Source: Pseudomonadota bacterium (lineage in GTDB: Bacteria; Bdellovibrionota_C; UBA2361; OMII01). From it: a stretch of 64,000 bases of DNA. Below are positions 45,869 to 55,804 of the stretch, piece by piece (position 1 is the stretch's first letter; every line of letters starts with the position of its first letter). The translations under genes and the position numbers were made by a program. The stretch lies in contig JAPLFS010000072.1 in NCBI GenBank assembly GCA_026390555.1, forward strand, positions 16,218 through 80,217, written 5' to 3'. The notes under the pieces were generated by a model, which saw nothing but the letters and a program-made list of their open reading frames with translations, had not been told where the DNA came from and did not search any database.

Positions 45869-47251
45869 CTACCGCCCCCGCCTGCGACCAGATACAACTT
45901 CATAACTATTTGAGACAAACGCAAAGGTGGCGTCCCAGATCGGTCTAACTGAACTGATTCTAATCAGCAACTGATGCCCCCGAATACTCTCTACCTGCCG
46001 AACCTCCTTAAAGGTTGGCAAGATAACTAAAACCCCGAACGCCCTGAGTACGCCTGAGATAGCGAAGAGCACAAGGAAGGGCGAAGGCTCTACGAAATAG
46101 GCTAATTGCCTGCCCCACGTGGAGGGCACATGCGTTACTAAAAAACCACCGAGCAACGACCCAGCAAATACCAGCACGCCGTTAATAATGGCCTGATAGG
46201 CGAAGCAGCGCGCGCGCTTTGATACGCTAACGGCATCAAACACAAAGTTGGCGGCCGCTAGACTGAACCCTGCCCAGAATATCCCGCTGTAAATCTGAAC
46301 GAGGATAACGAACCAGAGCTTAGAGGATATCAACCATAATAAGGGATTAAACGAAACGAGTGTCCCACATACGGTCAGGATCTTGCGATTACCGAACTGG
46401 TCGCTAATAGCCCCCCAGGAGCGCATCACTAGGAACTGCGCCAACATTACCGCAGCAACAACCAGTGTGTACTCGTGGTATGAGTAGGAGAGATTATTAA
46501 GCATATACATCGCAAAGTATGGCCCACAGATAGCGGCCGAGAAGTTCATGAACGACACAAAAAACACAAACTTAACAAAGTTCGAGTGTTTTGCTCTGCT
46601 GATAAACTGCCAAAATGAGAACTTCGCCTCATGCGGAACGTGCAGCAGCGGGTCAGAGACCGTGCTTAGTGGAGATGCGGAGAGGTAGCGCGCGATTCCG
46701 GCCAGCGTCATAATCACCAGGAATCCGCACTCTGTCATCTTTCGCTCTGAGCAGTAGTGCATCACCTGTCCGGCGAAGAGCACACCGGCGAAGGTCAGGA
46801 TCGCCATCCACTTATTGCGAAATCCAAAGAATTCGCCGCGCGATGTTGGTGGTATAATGTCCCCGGCGAGACTGCTCCAGACCGGCGCAAGCATACCGAT
46901 TGTGATCTGATACAGTGCCGCCACAGCGATTAATATGGCGACAGCATACCAGCCCGACTCGAATGCAAATGGAATTACTGCGATCGGAAGACAGAGTAAC
47001 GCCTGTGTACGAATCAATCGAATTGAGAGCTGCCGTCGGCTGCGCACTTTTTCCGCAAGCCACATACCACAGCTCTGTGCTATCGCCCCAATCAGGAACG
47101 GTAATGTCGAGAGTGCTCCAATTTGCAGCGGCGTTCCACCTAGAAAGACCCCTAGCGCCGGAAGATAGGTCTCTCCTGCTCCGATCTTAACGGCATCTAG
47201 CTTCGCTTCTTTGATTAAGCCCTTGGCAGATTGTGTCTCTAGAAAACTCAC
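45869..47251 (-). CDS. Major facilitator superfamily transporter
   Basis: 460 aa with about 11-12 hydrophobic helices. The loop SWGAISDQFGNRKILTVCG between helices 6-8 is a recognisable MFS motif A-like signature, and the N-terminal half has GEFFGFRNKWMAILTF. The substrate is not clear. It is the last of three tightly packed minus-strand genes, 7 bases after the Nudix gene, so a nucleotide-related role for the set is possible but unproven. Confidence 0.85.
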   Translation of the reverse strand: MSFLETQSAKGLIKEAKLDAVKIGAGETYLPALGVFLGGTPLQIGALSTLPFLIGAIAQSCGMWLAEKVRSRRQLSIRLIRTQALLCLPIAVIPFAFESGWYAVAILIAVAALYQITIGMLAPVWSSLAGDIIPPTSRGEFFGFRNKWMAILTFAGVLFAGQVMHYCSERKMTECGFLVIMTLAGIARYLSASPLSTVSDPLLHVPHEAKFSFWQFISRAKHSNFVKFVFFVSFMNFSAAICGPYFAMYMLNNLSYSYHEYTLVVAAVMLAQFLVMRSWGAISDQFGNRKILTVCGTLVSFNPLLWLISSKLWFVILVQIYSGIFWAGFSLAAANFVFDAVSVSKRARCFAYQAIINGVLVFAGSLLGGFLVTHVPSTWGRQLAYFVEPSPFLVLFAISGVLRAFGVLVILPTFKEVRQVESIRGHQLLIRISSVRPIWDATFAFVSNSYEVVSGRRRGR

Positions 47252-47258
47252 GATCTGT

Positions 47259-47822
47259 TCAACTCAACAACACACCGTTAGGATAAAGTAACCGAGCAGC
47301 CCTTAGAATGGCGATTATAGAGAGGCTATCCTTAATAGCGCCACGATCTACCATCTCTAGGGCCTCAGAAAATGGCATAGATCTAATCCTAAGGAGCTCG
47401 GTATCATCTGGGCTTGCATCCCCAGCAGTTAATCCCCGCGCAAGAAAAAGCTCTCCGCGCTCATCTGAGAAGCAGTTGCTAAGGTGCACCTCTCCTCCTA
47501 GACGCTCCCACTGCTTGGCGGTAAGACCGGTCTCCTCCTTAAGCTCACGTTGTGCTGCGCTAAGACCAGACTCACCGTGATTGGCCCCACCTTCAGGAAT
47601 CTCCCACGAATACTCCTCAACCGGATAACGATACTGTCCGACCAGATAGATCTGCATATCATCCGTAAGAGCAACCACCCCAGTTGCTAGTCTGGTTTCA
47701 ACCACACCGTAAATGCCCACACTCCCCGTAGGAGAGATCACCTGGTCCTCTCGTACCCGGATCCAGGGGTTTTCATAGATAAGCTTAGTGCCCGTATTTT
47801 TCCAGGGATTAGTATCAGACAT
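47259..47822 (-). CDS. Nudix hydrolase (ADP-ribose pyrophosphatase-like)
   Basis: 187 aa. A perfect Nudix box (G-x5-E-x7-REL-x-EE-TGL) is present in GGANHGESGLSAAQRELKEE, followed by TGLTAKQWERLGG, with the upstream VGQYRYPVEEYSWEIPEGG typical of ADP-ribose pyrophosphatases. It cleaves a nucleoside diphosphate linked to another moiety; ADP-ribose is the likely substrate class. It lies between a phosphoribosyltransferase (33 bases upstream) and an MFS transporter (7 bases downstream). Confidence 0.92.
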   Translation of the reverse strand: MSDTNPWKNTGTKLIYENPWIRVREDQVISPTGSVGIYGVVETRLATGVVALTDDMQIYLVGQYRYPVEEYSWEIPEGGANHGESGLSAAQRELKEETGLTAKQWERLGGEVHLSNCFSDERGELFLARGLTAGDASPDDTELLRIRSMPFSEALEMVDRGAIKDSLSIIAILRAARLLYPNGVLLS

Positions 47823-47855
47823 GGGGTTCCTTACGAGGTAATAACGGACTGGAGT

Positions 47856-48344
47856 TTACTCCATATCGGTCTGGAACGCACTCCACAAAGGCCTTTGAAC
47901 TGCTCCTGTGCTTGCATCCGGAAACTTCCCTGAAGAGCGATCGATAATACAGGTGTATCCGACGACGAGCCCACCCTCTGATTCAATTTTTTCCGCCGCT
48001 TCGAGCATATGGCGTCCTGAAAACACAACATCATCGACGACCATGACCCGTAGTCCCTTAAGATCGGGTCCGAAAAATCTGCCATCTTTTTGGAGGATTA
48101 CAACCTTACGCCCTCCTGCAACTGCGGCGCTATAGTGGATCCCGCTGTATGCTATGCCAACGACGATATCAAAGGCGTCGTGCTCCAGGTGACCGACGGC
48201 ATCCGCTGCAAGCCGCGCGTGATCGCTCGGGGTAAGTTGGAAGCAGTCGAAGAACACCGAGCAGACATGCCCACTCGGCACTAGGGTCGGCTTGGGAAAG
48301 CGAATTGCAACGCGCTCAACGATAGATTTTGTGGTCTCGTCCAT
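47856..48344 (-). CDS. Phosphoribosyltransferase (orotate PRTase-like, divergent)
   Basis: 162 aa. The type I PRTase fold is recognisable from VVGIAYSGIHYSAAVAGG (monophosphate loop area), VVILQKDGRFFGPDLKGLRV and the PRPP-binding strand VMVVDDVVFSGRHMLEAAEK. The canonical loop in PyrE ends in TTGxS; here it is FSGRH, so PyrE identity is doubtful. It is 50 residues shorter than typical PyrE. The first gene of the trio with the Nudix hydrolase and MFS transporter, suggesting a nucleobase or nucleotide-salvage link. The 291 bases upstream to pilT show nothing further. Confidence 0.75.
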   Translation of the reverse strand: MDETTKSIVERVAIRFPKPTLVPSGHVCSVFFDCFQLTPSDHARLAADAVGHLEHDAFDIVVGIAYSGIHYSAAVAGGRKVVILQKDGRFFGPDLKGLRVMVVDDVVFSGRHMLEAAEKIESEGGLVVGYTCIIDRSSGKFPDASTGAVQRPLWSAFQTDME

Positions 48345-48635
48345 AGGTGTCTATTAAGTATATAGCAAATAACAGCTACCTGTAATCCGAAATCGCACCT
48401 ATCTCACGTATTATCAATGCGCCGAGATTGAATTAATTCAATAACCTACAGATCGCCTGAAGAAGGAAAGATAAGTAACCATTTAGAATGCTTGCTGGCG
48501 CTCAAGCATCTCTAAGTGCCCTGCCCCTTAGCGATTATATAGCGCATCCGATGAGCGGGGATTTCTGAGAGATTTTTTCCAGTAACTTGAACATTAAGGT
48601 GATCCTCACGCAGTTGAGGTGTTTGAAAGCTTAAA

Positions 48636-49643
48636 TTAAACAGAGCCGAGATCAAGTGCTAGGCCCACACGCGTTGAAAGCTCGGCTAGGTGTCGCTCCA
48701 TCGTTTGCATACCAAGCTGGTGCGATGTCTGCATAACGCTATAAAGCTGGTGTGATTTACCTTCTCGGATAAGGTGCCTGACCGCTGTAGTACCGATCAA
48801 CACCTCAATCGCCGCCACCCGACCACCTCCCGCCCTCTTTATTAAACGCTGACTAATTACGGCCTCCAGCGACTCTGCAAACATCGCCCGAACCTGCGCC
48901 TGCTGCTCAGCCGGAAATACATCTATAATCCGATCGACCGTCTTTGCAGCGCTCGCTGTATGCAGGGTAGCCAAAACTAGGTGCCCGGTCTCAGCCGCTG
49001 TAAGGGCCAGCTGTATAGTTTCAAGATCTCGCAACTCCCCAACCATAATAACATCGGGGTCCTCGCGTAAAGCCGCACGTAGCGCCGCTGAAAAACTTAC
49101 AGTATGCCCCCCTACCTCACGCTGCGTTATAAGGGCGCGCTTTGAGGTATGTACGAACTCTATCGGGTCCTCAACCGTAACTATATGCCCCGCCCGTTCT
49201 TTATTCAGGTGATCGATCATTGCAGCGAGCGTTGTCGATTTACCCGAACCGGTTGGACCCGTTACCAGCACCAACCCCTTTCCTCTACTAAGGACCTTGG
49301 ATACCACCTCTGGCATCTCAAGCGCTTGCAGCGACGAGATCTCTTGAGGAATCAAGCGAAACACAACCCCAACACCTCGACTGTGTCGAAACACGTTTAC
49401 TCGACACCTACCCCCACCTACACAGGTCGAGAGATCCACCTCTTGCCCCTGCTCAAAGAGGTTTAGTTGTTGCGTGCTCAGCATCCCACCAATGATACTA
49501 TCGATCACCTCATTCGAGAGGACCTCCATAGCAAGCGGCTCCAGATCTCCGTCTATACGCATGATCGGTGGCATACCAGCACGCAGATGTAGATCTGAGG
49601 CCCTTTTTAAGCGCGCTACCTCAAAGATCCCCTCGATATCCAT
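48636..49643 (-). CDS. pilT: Type IV pilus retraction ATPase PilT
   Basis: 335 aa. N-terminal PAS-like part ASDLHLRAGMPPIMRIDGDL, Walker A VTGPTGSGKSTTLAAMIDHL near 130, Asp box ALREDPDVIMVGELRDLETI near 190 and His box GHLVLATLHTASAAKTVDRI near 220 are all present. Residues RRxxxR near 70 (VFRHSRGVGVVFRLIP) fit. PilT powers pilus depolymerisation for twitching, adhesion release or DNA uptake. It is divergent from mfd, with 134 bases between. Confidence 0.92.
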   Translation of the reverse strand: MDIEGIFEVARLKRASDLHLRAGMPPIMRIDGDLEPLAMEVLSNEVIDSIIGGMLSTQQLNLFEQGQEVDLSTCVGGGRCRVNVFRHSRGVGVVFRLIPQEISSLQALEMPEVVSKVLSRGKGLVLVTGPTGSGKSTTLAAMIDHLNKERAGHIVTVEDPIEFVHTSKRALITQREVGGHTVSFSAALRAALREDPDVIMVGELRDLETIQLALTAAETGHLVLATLHTASAAKTVDRIIDVFPAEQQAQVRAMFAESLEAVISQRLIKRAGGGRVAAIEVLIGTTAVRHLIREGKSHQLYSVMQTSHQLGMQTMERHLAELSTRVGLALDLGSV

Positions 49644-49777
49644 AGTTCTAAGCCCTAAATAAGTCCTCTATCCGGCACACTCCAAGTGAATATCGAGAAA
49701 ACTACAAGATAAGTTTCGGACTAAGCGGTCCCTGCCTTTACCCTATCGTCACATCTTAGTATTATCGCATAGCGCCT

Positions 49778-52700
49778 ATGTCACCCTTAAAGAAACCAAC
49801 TACTGCTCTTAAAAAAAGGGTGATCGGACTCTCCGGTTCCGCCTGCGGTTGGTTTCTCGCCTCGACCGTTCGTGAGCATCCGCGCTCCCTTGTAGTTTGC
49901 CCCGATCGAAAAACAGCCGAGGATCTCTTGGATGATCTGCATTTTTTTCTGGGAAATGGTGCCGCAACGATGTTTCCATCGTGGGAGACCCTACCCCTGG
50001 AGCCGGTATCTCCTGGAGCAGAGCTCTCCGCTGTGCGGATAAAGACTATCTATGAGATGACAACTAACCCTTCATTTTTGGTTGTTACTACAGCGGAATC
50101 CCTGCTTCAAAGGATCCTTCCCCCAGCATCAATCACAGCTCTCCGGACAATCGTACGCGTCGGCGAGCCCCTTAATCGCGAGAGCTTTATTAGTCGCCTG
50201 ATCGATGCTGGATTCTCACAATCCAGGACGGTGGATGAGATCGGGGAGTTCAGCGCGAAAGGTTCAGTAATCGATCTCTTTCCCAGCAGCACTAAACATC
50301 CGGTACGTATTGAGATACGATCAGGTGTTGTCGTTCGCATGCAGAGCTTTAACGCCGATTCGCAGCGCTCATTGGCGGATATAGATATATCTGAGGTTGA
50401 GATCCTTCCCGTACGGGAGCTATTGCTACCGCTCTGGTACGCACAGAACCGGCCTGAGGTAACTCGCAAACTCAAGGAACGTGCCGTTCAAACGGGGACC
50501 CCTCCGCGCGAAGTAGAGAAGATCCTGCAGGCCCTTGAACAGGGTGACGATTATCCAGGTCTTGAGCTGCTGCAGTACATTGCAGCACCACCCCTGCCAA
50601 CGTTGCTCGACATTCTTCCCGCAAATACTATCGTGCACGCCGTAGACAAGCATCAGATCCTGCGCTCGCTTGCGGAGTTCTCTGAGATAAGCAGCGAGCG
50701 CGCTAGCAGATTGGTAGAGGAGCAGCACCTAATCCCACAGGCCTCCGATATATACATCGATTACGATACCGCCTCGGCTCAACTTACAAACCTCATCTCA
50801 TACGAACTATCCGGGATCGATGACTCACTTGATAAAAATAGCTCTATTAATATTAGATCTGAGAGCACCCTCGATCTAGCAACAAGGATGCATAGCGCGG
50901 TCGGAAGTGGGCAGGCCTTCCAGCCCCTTAAGGAGTATCTAAATCAGTGGCGCTCGAAAAACTTCTCAGTCGCCTTCAGCGTCGGCTCGACCTCGCGTGC
51001 CCAACGGCTCCAATCGATCCTACTGGATATCGGCTCAGATGCTCCGGTACTGACCGGCACCGCTCAGGGTTGGATCAATGCGCCCCGTCGTCCAGCCGTC
51101 GCCATTATCGTTGGCCACCTAAACTCAGGTTGTCGACTACCTAAAGAAAAGCTCTGTTTTATCTCGGAAAACGAGGTTTTTAGCGAGCGCTCATACCGCT
51201 CTAGTAAAACACCACAGATCAGCGCCAAAAGACTCCTTAGCACACTCTCGCTCCTTAAAGAGGGAGACTTCGTCGTGCATATTGACTACGGCATCGGGGT
51301 TTATCAGGGACTCAAGCACCTGACAGTTGAGGGTGTGCTCGGAGATTTTGTGCAGATCGATTACTCCGATAGTCGGCTCTACCTACCAGCTCATCAGATC
51401 GGCAAGATTCAGAAGTTCGTGGCCACAGAGGGTCAACAACCGCACATCGATAAACTCGGCTCAACGCGCTGGTTTAGAACTAAGCAAAAGATTCGCGATT
51501 CGATCGTAACGCTGGCTGGAGACCTGATCAGACTATATGCCTCTCGTTCAGTCGCACGGGGCTGGAGGTTCGAACCTCTTGGGGCAGAGGATGAACGCTT
51601 CGCCGACTCATTCCCATATGATGAAACTCCCGATCAGCGCAAAGCTATCAAGGAGACCCTCAATGACCTGGCGAATGATAAGCCGATGGATCGTTTAGTA
51701 TGTGGTGATGTTGGTTTTGGGAAAACTGAGGTGGCTATTCGCGCCGCGTTTAAGTGCTTCCAACACGCCCGTCAAGTTGCGATCTTAGTACCAACAACCA
51801 TCTTGGTCGAACAGCACAAGAAAAACTTTGCAGGACGTTTTGCCGGTTATCCCGCCAAGATCGGTGCCATTAGTCGCTTCTATTCCCCTGCTGAGAACCA
51901 AAAAACGCTCGCTGCTATCGCTCGCGGTGAGATCGATATCGTTATCGGTACGCACAGATTATTACAGCCGGATGTGCAATTTAAGGACCTCGGGCTTCTT
52001 ATTATAGATGAGGAGCACCGTTTCGGAGTAAAACAGAAGGAGCGGCTGCGCTCCTACCGAACTAACGTCGATGTGCTGACCCTGACAGCGACCCCCATCC
52101 CACGCACGCTGCATATGTCCCTCCTTGATATTCGCGATATCAGCCTAATCCATACAGCTCCGGTCGATCGCAAGGTAATACAGAGCTACGTTGCTGAGCG
52201 TGATGACTCATTAGTGCGAGATGCGATTTTGAGAGAGCTGCGGCGCGGTGGACAGGCCTTCTATATTCATAACCGCGTCCAGAATATCGGGCTGATAACT
52301 GCGCACCTGGCAGAGCTTGTCCCGGAAGCCAAGTTTGAGTTTGCGCATGGGCAGATGAGCGAAACAACGCTAGAACCGATTATGCGTCGTTTCCTCGAAC
52401 GCAAAATAGATGTTTTGATCTCTACTACTATCGTAGAATCAGGGCTCGATATTCCAAACGCTAATACGATCATAATCGATCGAGCTGATCAGTTTGGGCT
52501 TGCCCAGCTCTATCAACTTCGGGGAAGGGTGGGACGCGCCAAGCGCCAGGCTTACGCTTACTTTATCGTTCCACACCTGCGCTCCCTAAGCGGACAGGCG
52601 CATGAGCGCCTCAAGGTCTTACAGTCTCTAGATTCTCTCGGAGCGGGCTTTAACTTAGCCATTAGGGATCTAGAGATTCGCGGCGCAGGTAATCTACTTG

Positions 52701-53329
52701 GTAAGGAACAGTCGGGAAACGTGCTCTCGGTTGGGTTCGATATGTACTGCCGTATTCTTCATGAAGCGGTAGCGGACCTAAAGGGCGAGGAGCCTCAATT
52801 GGAGGACATTATCGATCCGGACATACGTATCGTTGGGGTCGATGCCTTTATTCCTGAAGCCTATGTACCCGATATAGGGGAGCGCTTGGTGCTCTACCAA
52901 CGCCTCTCAAACATACGTAATAACGACGAGGCCGCCGATCTACAAAGCGAAATCGAGGACCGCTTCGGTCCCTGCTCCATTGAGGTTGATAACCTTATGC
53001 TTCTGATGCGCTACCGCGGGCTGTTACGTGCATATGGAGTTGTTAAATCGGAGCTCACGCCGCTTAAGATATCGCTGACCTTTAGCCCACTAGCGCTGCT
53101 GCGTGATGGATATAAACCGACCTGTAATACAAGGGTTGACGGACTAAAGGCCCTGCAATTAGTGCAAAAGCACCCCCATACCTATCGATTTGGTCGCGGG
53201 AATACGCTCTCAATTATTTTAAAGGAAGGTGAGACTGCCTCGCTCCCAGATCTTTTCCGTCGTGTCTTACAGGTGCTCGAAACGGTTGGCTACGGCGGCT
53301 CTGAGGGGTTAGCTTCGGCTAACTTATAA
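49778..53329 (+). CDS. mfd: Transcription-repair coupling factor Mfd
   Basis: 1183 aa, full length. N-terminal UvrB-homology region (ATMFPSWETLPLEPVSPGAE; RLIDAGFSQSRTVDEIGEFS, AKGSVIDLFP), RNA polymerase interaction domain (GDFVVHIDYGIGVYQGLKHL near 500), translocase with Walker A CGDVGFGKTEVAIRAAFKCF near 642 and DEEH box IIDEEHRFGVKQKERL near 743. TRG motif RGRVGRAKRQAYAYF near 920 and the C-terminal TRCF domain are also present. It removes stalled RNA polymerase and recruits UvrA. A candidate partner, the UvrA-like protein at 56026, is nearby but lacks ATPase motifs. Confidence 0.97.
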   Translation: MSPLKKPTTALKKRVIGLSGSACGWFLASTVREHPRSLVVCPDRKTAEDLLDDLHFFLGNGAATMFPSWETLPLEPVSPGAELSAVRIKTIYEMTTNPSFLVVTTAESLLQRILPPASITALRTIVRVGEPLNRESFISRLIDAGFSQSRTVDEIGEFSAKGSVIDLFPSSTKHPVRIEIRSGVVVRMQSFNADSQRSLADIDISEVEILPVRELLLPLWYAQNRPEVTRKLKERAVQTGTPPREVEKILQALEQGDDYPGLELLQYIAAPPLPTLLDILPANTIVHAVDKHQILRSLAEFSEISSERASRLVEEQHLIPQASDIYIDYDTASAQLTNLISYELSGIDDSLDKNSSINIRSESTLDLATRMHSAVGSGQAFQPLKEYLNQWRSKNFSVAFSVGSTSRAQRLQSILLDIGSDAPVLTGTAQGWINAPRRPAVAIIVGHLNSGCRLPKEKLCFISENEVFSERSYRSSKTPQISAKRLLSTLSLLKEGDFVVHIDYGIGVYQGLKHLTVEGVLGDFVQIDYSDSRLYLPAHQIGKIQKFVATEGQQPHIDKLGSTRWFRTKQKIRDSIVTLAGDLIRLYASRSVARGWRFEPLGAEDERFADSFPYDETPDQRKAIKETLNDLANDKPMDRLVCGDVGFGKTEVAIRAAFKCFQHARQVAILVPTTILVEQHKKNFAGRFAGYPAKIGAISRFYSPAENQKTLAAIARGEIDIVIGTHRLLQPDVQFKDLGLLIIDEEHRFGVKQKERLRSYRTNVDVLTLTATPIPRTLHMSLLDIRDISLIHTAPVDRKVIQSYVAERDDSLVRDAILRELRRGGQAFYIHNRVQNIGLITAHLAELVPEAKFEFAHGQMSETTLEPIMRRFLERKIDVLISTTIVESGLDIPNANTIIIDRADQFGLAQLYQLRGRVGRAKRQAYAYFIVPHLRSLSGQAHERLKVLQSLDSLGAGFNLAIRDLEIRGAGNLLGKEQSGNVLSVGFDMYCRILHEAVADLKGEEPQLEDIIDPDIRIVGVDAFIPEAYVPDIGERLVLYQRLSNIRNNDEAADLQSEIEDRFGPCSIEVDNLMLLMRYRGLLRAYGVVKSELTPLKISLTFSPLALLRDGYKPTCNTRVDGLKALQLVQKHPHTYRFGRGNTLSIILKEGETASLPDLFRRVLQVLETVGYGGSEGLASANL

Positions 53330-53383
53330 TAGGAGACTGCCTTACTTGCACACCTCTCACCAACCTAATAAGATTCACTAAGT

Positions 53384-54388
53384 ATGTACCTAACACCCCA
53401 TCGCTGGATCGCTGTTCTCCCTATTATTATGAGCATCCTGCCATGTTGGGCGGCCCCAGAGACAACAAAAGCTAAGATCGCCAACAACGACTTAAAAGAA
53501 GAGATCGTACTCGATGCTATAGTGGCATCGGTTGATGATAAGCCGATCACCCTAAGTGACCTTAATGCACGTTTAATGCCTCCCCGTAGACTCGGCTTGC
53601 GAGAGGCTGCGAGCGATCAAGAGGCTATTAAAACGCTCGATGCTATCATCTTGGAAAGGTTAGTTGAATTGGAGGCTACCGCAAAGCGCCTCTCCATCTC
53701 AGATGCGGAGGTCGAGGATTACGTACAGGAGGTCGCCTCTAGAAACTCTATGTCGATCAAGGACTTTCAGTTGGCGCTCGCCAAGGAGGGGCAATCGATC
53801 GATTGGTACAAAAAACAGGTTAGATTTGACATCTTAAGGACCAAACTCTCCTCGGCTGTTATGCGGGGCGGTGCAAGTGTCAGTGATGGCGAGATCGATC
53901 AGTATCTAACCGATCATCCTGTATTATCTCATACAACCACCTCTATAAAGCTCTCCACAATACTTATCTCCTCGGAGCGTCGATCCCCCGAAGAGCTGCA
54001 GGCTAGGGTGCTTGAGGTACTAAGCGCACTTGAGGCTGGCGAGGCCTTCAATGCCGTAGCACAACGCCTATCTGATGGACCAAATCGTGCTGAGGGTGGC
54101 TCGCTAGGGCTTATAGCCGAGCAGGATCTTAGCCGTGATGTGTTCGATGCGGTCTTTGCACTAAAAGCTGGCTCTCACAGTAGGCCAATTGAGGGTGATA
54201 AGGGGGTCCAGATATTCTTTATTGAACAACGCTTTGCGGCAGGCGAAGATAGTGATAACGAAGAGAACCAGAAAGCACTTAGAGATGAGGCTCGTTCATC
54301 TATTCAGAAGCAAAAAACTCAAGCGCGCCTCTCTTCCTACTTTGTAAGTGACCTGTATAAAAATCACTCTGTAGATAAGAAATTATAA
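53384..54388 (+). CDS. Periplasmic peptidyl-prolyl isomerase/chaperone (SurA/PrsA-like)
   Basis: 334 aa. Signal peptide (MYLTPHRWIAVLPIIMSILP, cleavage near CWA/AP), an N-terminal SurA-like helical domain (IVASVDDKPITLSDLNARLM, then LERLVELEATAKRL), and one parvulin-type PPIase domain (IKLSTILISSERRSPEELQA, SDGPNRAEGGSLGLIAEQDL, IEGDKGVQIFFIEQR). SurA has two PPIase domains in E. coli; only one is seen here. It assists outer-membrane protein folding. It follows mfd by 54 bases and precedes the phosphohexomutase, an order seen in several deltaproteobacteria. Confidence 0.9.
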   Translation: MYLTPHRWIAVLPIIMSILPCWAAPETTKAKIANNDLKEEIVLDAIVASVDDKPITLSDLNARLMPPRRLGLREAASDQEAIKTLDAIILERLVELEATAKRLSISDAEVEDYVQEVASRNSMSIKDFQLALAKEGQSIDWYKKQVRFDILRTKLSSAVMRGGASVSDGEIDQYLTDHPVLSHTTTSIKLSTILISSERRSPEELQARVLEVLSALEAGEAFNAVAQRLSDGPNRAEGGSLGLIAEQDLSRDVFDAVFALKAGSHSRPIEGDKGVQIFFIEQRFAAGEDSDNEENQKALRDEARSSIQKQKTQARLSSYFVSDLYKNHSVDKKL

Positions 54389-54413
54389 CGGCATAAAGGA
54401 AAAGGAATTACGC

Positions 54414-55793
54414 ATGAAGATAAATCCGGTTATTTTTCGAGAATATGATATCCGAGGAACCGTAGATACTGAGCTCACACCGGAGTTCGCGCGCATCTTG
54501 GGTAGGGCCTATGCAACCCTTGCTATTGAGAACAACCTCAACCGTATCGGAGTTGGCTATGACTGTCGCCTAAGCTCCCCTGCCTACGCTCAGGCACTCG
54601 CTGAGGGGCTAGCTGAAGAGGGTCTGGACGTTGTGTGCACAGAGATGGGTCCTACCCCTCAACTTTACTTCTCGGTATTTTCTCAGGATCTAGGGGGAGG
54701 TATTCAGGTAACAGGGAGCCATAATCCCCCAGACATGAACGGTTTTAAGATCCTGCTAGGCAAGCAAACGCTCTCTGGTGCCGAGATACAGGACCTACAG
54801 GTACGGTGTGAGCAGGTGCTTACTAAGCAGCCCACAGCGAAGCGCGGCACCATTAGCACAGTTGATATTCGCCAACCGTATATCAATAATCTAATAGAGA
54901 ACTCCCGTTCTCATATGGGCCCCCGCAAGCTAAAGGTGGTCGTTGATGCCGGTAACGGTGTTGGGGGAATGATCGGACCAGAGGTTCTAAGAGCCCTTGG
55001 TGTTGAGGTGATTGAACTGTTCTGCGAGCCAGATGGGCGTTTCCCAAACCATCATCCAGATCCGACCGTACTCAAGAATATCCAAGCACTGGTTGCATCG
55101 GTTAAGAATAACAGAGCAGATTTCGGCATCGGATGGGACGGGGATGCGGACCGTATCGGTGTCGTTGATGAGCGTGGAGAGATCGTCTTTGGCGATATGC
55201 TCCTGCTAATTTACGGCAGGGAGATCCTGGCTGAGAAACCAGGCGCTACGATTATTGGCGACGTAAAATGTTCGAGCCTACTCTTCAATGACTTAAGGCA
55301 GCGCGGCGCCAATGCCATTATGTGGAAGACTGGGCACTCGCTTATCAAGAGTAAACTCAAAGAGACCAAGGGCGATCTAGCCGGAGAGATGAGCGGTCAT
55401 ATCTTCTTTAAGCACAGATTCTTTGGCTTCGATGATGCTCTCTACGCCTCTAGCCGTTTAGTCGAGATCATGAGCAAACATACCGGGCCGTTCTCATCAC
55501 TTCTGGCTGGGCTTCCTCCGATGCTCTCAACACCTGAGATTAGGGTTGATTGTCCTGAGGAGATAAAGTTCGCTATTGCTAAGGAGGCGCAGTCGGCCTT
55601 TCCAGATTACGATGTTGATACTATTGATGGGGTGCGGGTTAACTTCGAGAACGGCTGGGGGCTTGTGCGTGCATCGAACACCCAACCTGTACTAGTGATG
55701 CGTTTTGAGGCTCTCTCTGCTGAGCTGCTTGAGAATTATCAGAGAATCGTCATCGAGAGGATTGAGGGGATTAAGGAAAGGCTTTTAAGGTAA
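54414..55793 (+). CDS. Phosphomannomutase/phosphoglucomutase
   Basis: 459 aa. Alpha-D-phosphohexomutase family: N-terminal FREYDIRGTVDTELTPEFAR, catalytic Ser loop QVTGSHNPPDMNGFKILL (Ser near 102), metal loop GWDGDADRIGVVDERGE near 243, sugar-binding GEMSGHIFFKHRFFGFDDAL near 325 and phosphate-binding RASNTQPVLVMRFEA near the end. It interconverts hexose 1- and 6-phosphates, feeding polysaccharide and LPS precursors. Both Man and Glc forms are possible. Repeat A copy 3 starts 12 bases after its stop. Confidence 0.94.
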   Translation: MKINPVIFREYDIRGTVDTELTPEFARILGRAYATLAIENNLNRIGVGYDCRLSSPAYAQALAEGLAEEGLDVVCTEMGPTPQLYFSVFSQDLGGGIQVTGSHNPPDMNGFKILLGKQTLSGAEIQDLQVRCEQVLTKQPTAKRGTISTVDIRQPYINNLIENSRSHMGPRKLKVVVDAGNGVGGMIGPEVLRALGVEVIELFCEPDGRFPNHHPDPTVLKNIQALVASVKNNRADFGIGWDGDADRIGVVDERGEIVFGDMLLLIYGREILAEKPGATIIGDVKCSSLLFNDLRQRGANAIMWKTGHSLIKSKLKETKGDLAGEMSGHIFFKHRFFGFDDALYASSRLVEIMSKHTGPFSSLLAGLPPMLSTPEIRVDCPEEIKFAIAKEAQSAFPDYDVDTIDGVRVNFENGWGLVRASNTQPVLVMRFEALSAELLENYQRIVIERIEGIKERLLR

Positions 55794-55804
55794 AGTAAGA
55801 ATAA

